From Aquimarina mycalae (lineage in GTDB: Bacteria > Bacteroidota > Bacteroidia > Flavobacteriales > Flavobacteriaceae), in NCBI RefSeq assembly GCF_029906345.1, contig NZ_JARYGY010000004.1:62001-126000 (forward strand): 64,000 nucleotides of DNA. Direction: 5' to 3'. Shown here piece by piece: positions 35,283 through 42,834 of the stretch; position 1 is the stretch's first letter; the number at the start of each line of letters is the position of its first letter. A program made the translations under genes and the position numbers. The notes beneath the pieces were generated by a model. That model had not been told where the DNA came from and did no database searches. It worked only from the letters and a program-made list of their open reading frames with translations.

Positions 35283-37451
35283 TTACGGTTGATAATCTGG
35301 ATGCCCAGTTTGCCAAAAAGCAAAAGACAATGCATCCGCCATATCTTTGTAGTATTTAGACTTTGTATAATTTACACCATGACCAGAATTAAAATCTACC
35401 GAAAGTAAGATTGGTTTCCCTGATGTGTTTGCAGCCTGTAATCTTGCAGCAAACTTAGCAGGATCCCACGCAACTACTCTAGAGTCTTTAATCCCAGTTG
35501 TTATGTATGTAGCAGGATATGCAGCATTTTCCTTTATATTGTGATATGAATCCATCTCTAATAAAGCTCTAAATTCAATAGAGTCTTTTATAGAACCAAA
35601 TTCTTTTATACTATTTGGACCATTAGGTTGTATTTCTGATCGTATCATATTCATTGCAGGAACATCGGCAAGCGCAACTGCAAAAAGATCTGGTCTTTCT
35701 GTTATAGATCTACCTACCATAATACCTCCAGCACTTACCCCATATATAACCGTTTTACGTTTAGATGTATATCCTTGTTTGATTAAATATTCAGTACAAG
35801 AAATTGCATCTTTCCAGGTATTAGGCTTAGAAACTTTATATCCAGCCTTATGCCATAAATCTCCTTTTTCTCCTCCTCCTCTAACATGCGGGATAACTAA
35901 TACTCCTCCTTCTGTTACCCAAGTTAATAATGGAATCGAAAAAAAAGGGGTGAAAGAAGCACCATAAGAACCATACCCCAAAATCAAAGTGCTATTATTT
36001 CCATCCTTTTTTAGACCTCTTTTATGAATTATTGATATAGGTAGAATGGTATCATCGTGAGATTTAATTTCAATTTCTTCGACAATAAGGTCTTTGAATT
36101 TAGAATTAGAATTTTCTAGTAGCAAATCTGCTTTTTGAAAAACCTTCTCTTTAATATCATATTTATATAAACAGTAAGGAATAGTCCAACCTCTCATAGA
36201 AACATATAGATCTACTCCATTAGATTTTAAGTAGCTTCCTCCTGAAGGCTTTGGTAATTGGATTTCTTTTTCAATTAGATCTTCGGTCAAAACAAATAAT
36301 TTAGATTCTACTCCATTTTTTAAGGTCGTAAAATAGATATCATCTTTGACTATTTCAAAATCCAGAATAACACTTTTTTCTTTTTCTGCAACCAGAATTA
36401 AAGGTTGTTGAAAATTAGGTCTTTTTAATGATGTCTTACAAATTTTAAAATTTGAAGCATTTTTTGCCGTAGTAAAGAAAATATCATCCCCACGAAGAAT
36501 AAAGTCCTTTACTTTATCTTCTTTAGAAAACAATAAGTTCCAGTTTAAACTCTCTTTATTAATCCCCTTAATGGAAGCATAATACGTATCTTTATAACTG
36601 GAATCTCCATCCAAAATCCCAAACAAATATGAGTCTTTATTAGACTCATATTGTACAACTGGATAATCTTCTTCTTTAATATCCAATTCTGGGCAACTCT
36701 CTTTAGAAAAAATATCTTTCAGTTTTGTTGGATCCCCTCCTAATCTATATACAACAGATTTAGTATTCAACATAAATTCTCTCTCTGTTATATTTAACAG
36801 AGGTATATGTTGATATATAAATCCCGAGTTATCAGGAAGCCAACTTATACCTCCCAATGCTTTTGGATTAGCATTTGTAATAACATCAGGAGATATATCC
36901 TTAGATGTAACATCGACAATAATTAATTCAGAAACCTCTTCTCCTTCTTTAGCAAGACTTATCGCAATTTTAGTATCTCCCCAATTAGGCTTGAAATAGT
37001 TAATTTTATATTTAAAGCCAGAATTAACCTTATAATTTGCGGGATCATATAATACTATTTCATCTTTAGACTCCAAGCTATCTCTGTAATATAATTTAGG
37101 CGTCTCTTCTAAAGATGTTTGTTTTAAATAAAAATAAACACCATCATTTGTTATTCTCGTTTTAGAAATGTTAGTACCCTCCTTTTTATCATAGCTTTTT
37201 TGTTTTTCTAAAAAATTGTTTCTATTCGGAATAGTACTTAAAATGCTATTGCTATATGCTTCCTGCTTCTTTAACCAATTAACAACAATTGCATCTTCTA
37301 AATTTTCCAAATTCCTGTACGGGTCTTTAACGGATATCCCATAATACTTGTCTATTTTTAGTTTTGAAGGAGCTAGTGGTACACTTTTCTCAGTATTACA
37401 AGAAAAAATTATAACTAAAAAGAGAGAGACTTTTCTAAACATTTCTTGCAA
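35283..37451 (-). CDS. Prolyl oligopeptidase family lipoprotein (S9A)
   Basis: The 722-residue protein has an N-terminal beta-propeller of the S9A type (opening with KIDKYYGISVKDPYRNLENL) and a C-terminal alpha/beta-hydrolase with nucleophile motif YGVSAGGIMVGR near residue 572, the acid in GIKDSRVV and the histidine in NSGHGVN. The signal peptide ends in a lipobox IIFSC, so it is anchored on a membrane. Met4 is a plausible start. Enzymes of this family cut short peptides after proline, and some process ribosomal peptide precursors. It starts 10 nt after the stop of the GG-leader peptide gene, whose mature part contains Pro-Pro and Cys-Pro, so it may mature or degrade that peptide. That link is an inference. 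Confidence 0.93.
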   Translation of the reverse strand: MQEMFRKVSLFLVIIFSCNTEKSVPLAPSKLKIDKYYGISVKDPYRNLENLEDAIVVNWLKKQEAYSNSILSTIPNRNNFLEKQKSYDKKEGTNISKTRITNDGVYFYLKQTSLEETPKLYYRDSLESKDEIVLYDPANYKVNSGFKYKINYFKPNWGDTKIAISLAKEGEEVSELIIVDVTSKDISPDVITNANPKALGGISWLPDNSGFIYQHIPLLNITEREFMLNTKSVVYRLGGDPTKLKDIFSKESCPELDIKEEDYPVVQYESNKDSYLFGILDGDSSYKDTYYASIKGINKESLNWNLLFSKEDKVKDFILRGDDIFFTTAKNASNFKICKTSLKRPNFQQPLILVAEKEKSVILDFEIVKDDIYFTTLKNGVESKLFVLTEDLIEKEIQLPKPSGGSYLKSNGVDLYVSMRGWTIPYCLYKYDIKEKVFQKADLLLENSNSKFKDLIVEEIEIKSHDDTILPISIIHKRGLKKDGNNSTLILGYGSYGASFTPFFSIPLLTWVTEGGVLVIPHVRGGGEKGDLWHKAGYKVSKPNTWKDAISCTEYLIKQGYTSKRKTVIYGVSAGGIMVGRSITERPDLFAVALADVPAMNMIRSEIQPNGPNSIKEFGSIKDSIEFRALLEMDSYHNIKENAAYPATYITTGIKDSRVVAWDPAKFAARLQAANTSGKPILLSVDFNSGHGVNYTKSKYYKDMADALSFAFWQTGHPDYQP

Positions 37452-37461
37452 TATTACTTAA

Positions 37462-37605
37462 TTATTGTTCTTCCTGAGTTGGGCAAGTAAATCGTTCACT
37501 TTTGCCTGGTGGAGTTCTTCCTCCATTTATAATATAAAGATTATTAAGTTTAGCGACTTTTAACTTTTCTAATTTTAATTTTCTTTTGTTGTGTGAATTT
37601 TTCAT
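37462..37605 (-). CDS. 47-residue precursor-like peptide with GG leader motif
   Basis: An ATG at 37605 opens a 47-residue frame. Its leader, KRKLKLEKLKVAKLNNLY followed by IINGG, fits the Bacteroidetes natural-product precursor pattern (Lys-Leu repeats, a conserved Leu-Asn pair, a Gly-Gly cut site). The core after GG is RTPPGKSERFTCPTQEEQ, with one Cys, Ser and Thr residues and three prolines. A TAnnTTTG element lies 29 nt upstream. The prolyl oligopeptidase gene starts 10 nt downstream. No LanB/LanC, YcaO, radical SAM or peptidase-ABC partner is in the window, so the modification, if any, is unknown. It is shorter than a 60-residue cutoff. Identity as a real precursor is likely but not proven. 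Confidence 0.75.
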   Translation of the reverse strand: MKNSHNKRKLKLEKLKVAKLNNLYIINGGRTPPGKSERFTCPTQEEQ

Positions 37606-37633
37606 TTTTAAAATGTTTTAGGTTTTAATATTT

Positions 37634-37641
37634 CAAAACTA
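37634..37641 (-). promoter_or_regulatory. Promoter -7 element of the GG-leader peptide gene
   Basis: The minus strand reads TAGTTTTG, matching TAnnTTTG, with a predicted start near 37627 and a 22-nt leader. No TTG was found at the -33 position, which fits a promoter needing an activator. Confidence 0.45.
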
Positions 37642-37684
37642 CACATCTAAAAATATAATATCGCATAAAAACAGGAGTCCTTAT

Positions 37685-37725
37685 CTGAATTCCAGAAAAC
37701 AGACCTTTAAACACCTGAATATCAG
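37685..37725 (-). repeat. Pair of CTGAAT-type direct repeats upstream of the GG-leader peptide
   Basis: CTGAATTCCAG (37685-37695) and CTGAATATCAG (37715-37725) match at 9 of 11 positions and start 30 bp apart, three helical turns. They lie about 58 to 98 nt before the predicted start, where activator sites are common. Each copy is also roughly palindromic. Confidence 0.4.
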
Positions 37726-37742
37726 TTAAAAATATTGATTTG

Positions 37743-39452
37743 TTATTTGTTATGTTCCACAAGTTTTTTGATAAAATAAGAGGGATATAATCCTGTTTTT
37801 TTATGGAAAGATTTAGAAAAAGCTTCAGTAGTATTAAATCCTATATCTTTTGATATTGCTTTAATTGTATAATTCCTAAACTTATTATCACTTCTTAGTT
37901 TATCTACAGCATGATCTATTCTAAGGTCATTTATATAGTTACTAAAACTTTTTTGTTTATATGAATTTACAATTTTTGAGAGATATTTAGAGTTGGTGCT
38001 AAATTCTTTTGCTAATGAATTGGTGGTAATGTCAGACTTTAAAAACCCCTTTTTTTGTTCAAAACTTTGCAGGGATTCTAAAATTTTATCAATAATTTCT
38101 TGAGCAATCTTTATGGAACTATTTGTTTTCTCAATTTTTTCCAAATCAACAGGTGTTTCTTTTCGGGTTTCTTTAGCCTGAAGTAGTTCCTCAAATCTTT
38201 TTTGATATATTTTTCTTTTTCTATAATTAAGAAATAATAATATAATTGTTAACGAACTTACACCTATCAAGATAGAAGTTAATAAAAAAGAATTCTTATT
38301 CTTACTTTCAAGAGAATCAATTATTTTTTCTTTTTCGTTAAGCAATTCTGGTGTATCATATTCTTTAATTATTCTCTCCTTTAGATAATTATTGCTAATA
38401 TTCGAGATACTGTCAAATTTTAATATTTTTTCAATGTAAGCCAACTGATTACTTATATCCTCTTGTAATTTATAATACTTCACAAAATGTTCATAGGTCT
38501 CTCTTACAATTGGAGATGGATAACTAATAACATTATAAACAGAATCTACCTTTTTGAAATTTACATTCGCTTTATCTACATCATCCTGAATCATGTTAAT
38601 TTTTCCCATGTAAAAATAAGCAGTGATTAGAAATGATTTATCTTCTAATTTAGAGATTTTGGAAAGTGATTTATAAATACTATCATTTGCTTCGTTAAAC
38701 CTTTGTTTATGAAATAAGTTTATACCTTCATTAAGAATAAACCTGTTATAAATGTTATCGTTTACTTTTTTTGACAATCCAATTCCTTTATTAATAAAAT
38801 AGGAAGAAGAATCCAATTGTTTATTTTTAGTATACGTTTCACTTAATAGCAACACTGATTTAAGAAAACCTCTTTCATCTATAGGTTTCTTAGATTCCTC
38901 ATATTTAAAACATTCTTTTAATATAACTAAAGCTTCATCATAGTCTCCTGTTCTACTTTTTAATCTACCTATATTATGTTTAGTTATATATATGTACTCG
39001 GTATTATTCATCTCATATGCAGAGCTTAACGCATGCAAGTATGCATCTAATGCTTTTTTATACTCTCCTTTTTCATAATGATGCCCTCCTTTAAATGAAT
39101 ACGCCACAGTAGGATAATAATCATGACTTTTATCCTTACTTAAGTATATTGCTGTATCTATAAGTTTTAGTTTCTCTTCTTCTTCTCTTTGATAAGAGGC
39201 CAGAAAACTATATGCCTTAGCGGTTTCTATCACATTTTTCTCATCTTTACTTTTCTGCAAATAAGTATTTAAGTATATCAATGATTTGACAGTATCGTTG
39301 GCAACTAAGTAACAGTCATCATACAATTCTTGATACGTTTTATTTTTTAACGAGTCTGGAATTATATACGTTTCGTTTTGTTGAGAAAATGAAAAAATAG
39401 AATACAAACAAAGTATTACAATAAAGTATCTATACGAAGTATTAATTTTCAT
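37743..39452 (-). CDS. Membrane-bound TPR protein with AraC-type DNA-binding domain
   Basis: The 569-residue protein has a signal/anchor start, about nine TPR-like helical repeats (residues 30-380) placed outside the cytoplasm, one membrane helix near 395-415 (LLTSILIGVSSLTIILLFLNY), then a cytoplasmic linker and an AraC/XylS helix-turn-helix pair (NYTIKAISKDIGFNTTEAFSKSFHKKTGLYP in sections). This layout suits a receptor that senses a peptide or envelope signal by its TPRs and acts directly on DNA. It lies between the two small peptide genes, tail toward one and head toward the other, so it is the obvious candidate regulator of both. The ligand is unknown. Confidence 0.88.
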   Translation of the reverse strand: MKINTSYRYFIVILCLYSIFSFSQQNETYIIPDSLKNKTYQELYDDCYLVANDTVKSLIYLNTYLQKSKDEKNVIETAKAYSFLASYQREEEEKLKLIDTAIYLSKDKSHDYYPTVAYSFKGGHHYEKGEYKKALDAYLHALSSAYEMNNTEYIYITKHNIGRLKSRTGDYDEALVILKECFKYEESKKPIDERGFLKSVLLLSETYTKNKQLDSSSYFINKGIGLSKKVNDNIYNRFILNEGINLFHKQRFNEANDSIYKSLSKISKLEDKSFLITAYFYMGKINMIQDDVDKANVNFKKVDSVYNVISYPSPIVRETYEHFVKYYKLQEDISNQLAYIEKILKFDSISNISNNYLKERIIKEYDTPELLNEKEKIIDSLESKNKNSFLLTSILIGVSSLTIILLFLNYRKRKIYQKRFEELLQAKETRKETPVDLEKIEKTNSSIKIAQEIIDKILESLQSFEQKKGFLKSDITTNSLAKEFSTNSKYLSKIVNSYKQKSFSNYINDLRIDHAVDKLRSDNKFRNYTIKAISKDIGFNTTEAFSKSFHKKTGLYPSYFIKKLVEHNK

Positions 39453-39833
39453 AGGTTTTAAAAGAGAATCGATGAAGAGTAATAATTAAGGTTTCATTTA
39501 AATTAGGTAGGTCTCATCCGTTTTTTATAAATCAATTTATCCTTTAAAGTCTATCAACCTCTCTATTTTTTAATATTTCTGCAAAAACTCTATTAGTTAA
39601 ACATAACCAATTAATTATTGCTGAATGAAATAGCGAGCTTACACAAGTACAAAAGGTATTTAAAGTAATAAATGAATTCGTTGATATATGCATTTTAATA
39701 ATTAATCTAGGGGAAATTAGTTCAGTAAACACATAAATATAGTGTTTTTATCCCGTAAACCTAAATTTTTACAAAACACACACAATTAATTGATTATAAG
39801 ATTTTTACGTGTTTTTTACTTAGTCTGATTTCT

Positions 39834-39866
39834 CAGAATCCCGACTCTGTTTTCCCAGAATGGCGA
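39834..39866 (+). repeat. CAGAATnnCGA direct repeats upstream of the secreted peptide promoter
   Basis: CAGAATCCCGA at 39834-39844 and CAGAATGGCGA at 39856-39866 start 22 bp apart, about two helical turns. They lie 10 nt upstream of the -33 element, a normal position for a dimeric activator site. Confidence 0.5.
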
Positions 39867-39875
39867 GTTACAACG

Positions 39876-39908
39876 TTTGTTTTGTGCTTTTTTCTCAACC
39901 TATATTTG
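39876..39908 (+). promoter_or_regulatory. Promoter of the secreted peptide gene
   Basis: TTTG at 39876-39879, a 21-nt spacer and TATATTTG at 39901-39908 match the Bacteroidetes consensus exactly. The predicted start is near 39915, leaving a leader of about 92 nt. Confidence 0.75.
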
Positions 39909-39923
39909 CCTTGATCAAACTTA

Positions 39924-39941
39924 TAATGTTGCGCAACATTA
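39924..39941. promoter_or_regulatory. Perfect 18-bp palindrome in the leader
   Basis: TAATGTTGCGCAACATTA is fully self-complementary and lies about 10 nt after the predicted transcription start of the secreted peptide gene. An 8-bp palindrome TTGATCAA at 39911-39918 precedes it. Either may be an operator or RNA-stabilising hairpin. Confidence 0.5.
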
Positions 39942-40006
39942 GTAAAAGGAGTTTCCCGAAAATCCAAAAAAAAACAGAGTAGGGATTAAATTTTAAAACC
40001 GTAATA

Positions 40007-40210
40007 ATGAAAAAATTATTAAAACTTACAGGGGGATTAGCAGTAGCTGCTTTATTTTTTGCAGCAGCAACTACAGACGCAAAAGCTAACGATGTATCTA
40101 TGGACGAAGTAGAAATTAGCACAGTAGCTGATGTTGATGATTTACTACGTGACGAAGAGTGGGAGTACATTTCTGAGCACTATGTATGGAGAAAGAAAGT
40201 AACTGAATAA
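40007..40210 (+). CDS. Secreted 67-residue acidic peptide
   Basis: The product starts MKKLLKLTGGLAVAALFF and has a signal peptide cleaved near DAKA-N (residue about 28). The mature part of about 40 residues starts NDVSMDEVEIS, is rich in Asp and Glu, and ends in an aromatic and basic tail (EEWEYISEHYVWRKKVTE). It has no cysteines. It has the strongest promoter signal of the region and is followed by a hairpin before the next two genes, the arrangement used by operons that make much peptide and little of its partner proteins. No family was recognised. It may be a toxin, signal or substrate of the membrane proteins downstream. Confidence 0.8.
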   Translation: MKKLLKLTGGLAVAALFFAAATTDAKANDVSMDEVEISTVADVDDLLRDEEWEYISEHYVWRKKVTE

Positions 40211-40244
40211 GAAAGTCTTTTAAAGGCTAATTCAGTTTAATGAT

Positions 40245-40279
40245 AGAAGAAAGCTGTAATTTAATTATAGCTTTCTTCT
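40245..40279 (+). terminator. Hairpin after the secreted peptide gene
   Basis: AGAAGAAAGCT (40245-40255) and AGCTTTCTTCT (40269-40279) form a perfect 11-bp stem with a 13-nt loop. The following sequence is pyrimidine-rich, not a pure T run, so termination is probably partial. Confidence 0.6.
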
Positions 40280-40309
40280 TCTCTTCTATTATCTCTAAAA
40301 AAAGTACTT

Positions 40310-40882
40310 ATGAAAACATTAAAAATTAGCTTATTATCATTCCTGTGCTTACATATATTTTTATCGGTAGTATTAAATTTCGCCTTATACGATAAGTTTA
40401 ATACTGACACTTACATGAAGAAATTAAATAATGGAGGAAAAACGATCGTTAAAAATGTAAAACCTGCCGTGGAATTGAAAAGCAAAATGATTGATTTTAT
40501 GATGCTATATTCATCGTATACGGGAGCAAGTAAAGGGTATTCCTTTTTCTCGCCTAATGTAGGAGGCGAATCTTCTGAACTTCTTTTTATTGCTGATGGA
40601 GAACGAGTAGATTTCTCATTATTATCTGAAGAATCCTTTCTTAAATTTAAAACAGCAAGTTATTTTTTTAAAAGTCGAATGGAAGATGAAGAACTTAGAG
40701 AACTTATCCTAAAATCGATGTCAGCGTATTTATTTAACGGCAATCCAGAAATTGAACAAATTGACATTTATCTAGACCTTTATAAAGTAGAAGATCTAAA
40801 AAAAGTAAAGGATCATGGATTTAGATTAAAAAACAAAAAAATACTCGGATTTACAGCTTGTAAGCAGTCGTTCGAGCTTTAA
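40310..40882 (+). CDS. Membrane-anchored protein, SdpA-like or DUF5819-like
   Basis: The 190-residue protein has one N-terminal membrane helix (about residues 7-25) and an extracytoplasmic domain. The stretch GYSFFSPNVGGESSELLFI recalls the aromatic-Phe-Phe-x-Pro region of small proteins encoded next to HTTM proteins, such as SdpA of the sporulation-delaying-protein system. This resemblance is by pattern only. It lies 11 nt before the HTTM-like gene and after the secreted peptide, the order expected if it helps make or export the peptide. Confidence 0.65.
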   Translation: MKTLKISLLSFLCLHIFLSVVLNFALYDKFNTDTYMKKLNNGGKTIVKNVKPAVELKSKMIDFMMLYSSYTGASKGYSFFSPNVGGESSELLFIADGERVDFSLLSEESFLKFKTASYFFKSRMEDEELRELILKSMSAYLFNGNPEIEQIDIYLDLYKVEDLKKVKDHGFRLKNKKILGFTACKQSFEL

Positions 40883-40893
40883 AAACAAGCATT

Positions 40894-41790
40894 ATGTTAG
40901 ATAGATTTTTTATTCCAAACAACCATTTTCTTAGTAGGAATACGGTTTCCATTATAATATCGATTTTTTGTATTCTTAACATAGCATATATATTCCCTGA
41001 TATACATACGTTATTTGGTGATGGTAGTTTTATTCAAGCCGAGATTAATAATCGTTTTGTAGAATCCCATGAGCCTATTTTAGAGTGGTATACAAACATT
41101 TTTGCTGCTATTGGATTATCTAAGGATACTTCGATATTGATAATTTTTACCATATATCTTTCATCCCTTCTATTAATTGTTTTTAATTTTAAGAGGTCGT
41201 TATTTGCATTTCTTGCTTGGTTTATTCATATTTCGATTATAAATTCCAGTCATTTATTTTCTTATGGCGCGGATTACTTTATTTCTTTTGCTCTTTTTAT
41301 TAATTTTTTAATCAATCTGACTCCTCTATTTAAAAAGGAAACTAGTCAAATATTATATTCCTTTATCATTAGATTTACGCAAATTCAATTATGTATTGTT
41401 TATTTCTTCGCAGGATTCGGAAAAGCATTAGGTAAAGATTGGCTTGATGGAAATGCTGTCTGGTACGTAGTAAATGAGTTTTCACCAGGAGCTACCAAGT
41501 TCATGCTCAACTTTGTTGACTATCCGATCTTATTTAAGGTTATGTCCTGGTCAGTTTTTATAGAACTTCTATATCCTATTTTGATTTTTATCCCAAAAAC
41601 GAAAAAAATCACCCTGATTATGATCATAGGGCTTCATCTATCGATAGGAATATTTATGAAGTTTTATTCGTTTGGAGCAATAATGATCATATTAAATATT
41701 ATGGCTTTTGGTCACTATTTAAAGCCAGAATATGATATGATACGAGGTTTTATAGTTAAAAAGAAATTGCTTCCTCAGTTACTTCGATAA
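40894..41790 (+). CDS. HTTM/SdpB-like integral membrane protein
   Basis: The 298-residue protein has about seven to eight hydrophobic helices. The region YFFAGFGKALGKDWLDGNAVWYVV is typical of HTTM (vitamin K-dependent carboxylase-like) membrane domains, the group that includes SdpB, which is needed to make the B. subtilis SDP toxin. The soluble carboxylase domain of true gamma-carboxylases is absent. With the secreted peptide and the small anchored protein it forms a three-gene unit. A DCC thiol protein gene, a frequent companion of HTTM genes, lies 7 kb downstream in the same cluster. The chemistry is unknown. Confidence 0.8.
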   Translation: MLDRFFIPNNHFLSRNTVSIIISIFCILNIAYIFPDIHTLFGDGSFIQAEINNRFVESHEPILEWYTNIFAAIGLSKDTSILIIFTIYLSSLLLIVFNFKRSLFAFLAWFIHISIINSSHLFSYGADYFISFALFINFLINLTPLFKKETSQILYSFIIRFTQIQLCIVYFFAGFGKALGKDWLDGNAVWYVVNEFSPGATKFMLNFVDYPILFKVMSWSVFIELLYPILIFIPKTKKITLIMIIGLHLSIGIFMKFYSFGAIMIILNIMAFGHYLKPEYDMIRGFIVKKKLLPQLLR

Positions 41791-41803
41791 AAAAACAACA
41801 AAA

Positions 41804-41822
41804 TACATTGCATAACTATGTA
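41804..41822. promoter_or_regulatory. Candidate PadR operator, site 1
   Basis: TACATTGC-ATA-ACTATGTA lies over the -33 element of the padR promoter. It matches site 2 (42766-42784) closely; together they suggest the palindrome TACATAGT-ATA-ACTATGTA. The position fits autorepression. Confidence 0.6.
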
Positions 41823-41838
41823 CTTTGTTTTATATTTG
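41808..41838 (+). promoter_or_regulatory. Promoter of the padR gene
   Basis: TTG at 41808-41810, a 20-nt spacer and TATATTTG at 41831-41838. The -7 element ends 4 nt before the ATG at 41843, so the transcript may be leaderless or nearly so. Confidence 0.65.
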
Positions 41839-41842
41839 AGGT

Positions 41843-42178
41843 ATGAATTCTGATTTTGTAAATAGATGGCAATCGCAAGTCAAAAAGGGAACATTAGCAT
41901 TTATACTGTTAAATATCCTAAAAGACAATGAATTCTATGGGTATGAATTGATGGAAGAAGTTCGGAAATATACTACGATCGAAATTGCAGAAGGCACATT
42001 ATATCCATTAATGAATAGATTAAAAAAAGAAGGTTTAGTAACTTCTAAATGGGTAGAACAAGAGTCAGGTATACCAAGAAAATATTATCAACTAACTGAT
42101 GTGGGAACTGTCACATTAAAAGAAATGATTAAGTATTGGGATAATTTAGGAGATTCAATTCAAAAGATTACACAATGA
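41843..42178 (+). CDS. PadR family transcriptional regulator
   Basis: The 111-residue protein has the PadR winged helix (KKGTLAFILLNILKDNEFYGYELMEEV, in parts) and the recognition part EGTLYPLMNRLKKEGLV and SGIPRKYYQLTDVG. PadR proteins are repressors, often released by drugs or peptides that attack membranes. Its stop overlaps the start of the HAAS gene by 4 nt, a standard PadR-HAAS pair. A palindrome over its own promoter and a copy before the next operon are its likely sites. Confidence 0.93.
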   Translation: MNSDFVNRWQSQVKKGTLAFILLNILKDNEFYGYELMEEVRKYTTIEIAEGTLYPLMNRLKKEGLVTSKWVEQESGIPRKYYQLTDVGTVTLKEMIKYWDNLGDSIQKITQ

Positions 42179-42750
42179 AAGCTATTGAATTCAAAAATAA
42201 ATCAGCCAAGAAGATCTATGACAGTTATTTTAGAAGAATTCGTAGGACCATAAAAGTTCTTTCTTCTAATGATCAAGAGGACGTACTGATGGAATTTAAT
42301 AGCCATATATATGAAGCATTAACACATAAAAACGAAGATGATGAAGTAACAAATTTACTGGAAATAACCCAAGAATTAGGGGATCCTGAAATTGTTCTTA
42401 AAAGTCTTGTTGCAGAGAAAAAACTAAACCAGGCAACTAAGACATTTAACCCAAAACATATCTTTCAGGCCATAACTCTTAACACAAAAAGAAGTGGTGT
42501 ATTTTTCATATTCGTTATTTTATATCTAAGCCTGTTTCTGTTTGTTGTACTTATCATTTCAGAAATTAGATATCCAGAACAAACGGGGCTCTTTTTCTCT
42601 GGAGATGAATTTGTAGCTCTTGGCAGGTTAGAAACGCAAAGAGATGTGACTGAGGTTTTAGGTAACTGGTTTATACCTATAATAGCAAGTATTACTTTGT
42701 TCTTCTATCTATTAACAACCTTATTAATGAAGTTGACAAAAAAGAAATAA
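42175..42750 (+). CDS. HAAS-domain (DUF1700-like) membrane protein
   Basis: The 191-residue protein has an N-terminal helical HAAS region of about 90 residues (VLMEFNSHIYEALTHKN, ELGDPEIVLKSLV) and two membrane helices (about 108-130 and 164-185). HAAS proteins accompany PadR regulators and are thought to transmit a membrane signal to them. It is translationally coupled to padR. Confidence 0.87.
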   Translation: MKAIEFKNKSAKKIYDSYFRRIRRTIKVLSSNDQEDVLMEFNSHIYEALTHKNEDDEVTNLLEITQELGDPEIVLKSLVAEKKLNQATKTFNPKHIFQAITLNTKRSGVFFIFVILYLSLFLFVVLIISEIRYPEQTGLFFSGDEFVALGRLETQRDVTEVLGNWFIPIIASITLFFYLLTTLLMKLTKKK

Positions 42751-42765
42751 AAAAATTTAATTCAA

Positions 42766-42784
42766 TACATAGTATAACTATATA
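42766..42784. promoter_or_regulatory. Candidate PadR operator, site 2
   Basis: TACATAGT-ATA-ACTATATA lies 51 nt before the outer-membrane protein gene. With flanking bases it agrees with site 1 at 18 of 22 positions. It likely couples the export operon to PadR. Confidence 0.6.
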
Positions 42785-42834
42785 TAATGTTTAAAAAAAT
42801 GCATTGTTACTCATAATAAATAGAACTCTAAATT

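Larger units (their letters stand above)
39453..40006. other. 554-nt regulatory gap between AraC-type gene and secreted peptide gene
   Basis: The gap holds no convincing gene: a 62-codon minus-strand frame at 39544-39732 has no signal or family features. It does hold the repeats, promoter and palindrome listed below. The AraC-type gene's own promoter was not identified. Confidence 0.6.

Noticed and set aside
39544..39732. 62-codon minus-strand frame upstream of the AraC-type gene
   Set aside because: It has no signal, family pattern or promoter, and its composition looks like chance translation of AT-rich intergenic DNA.
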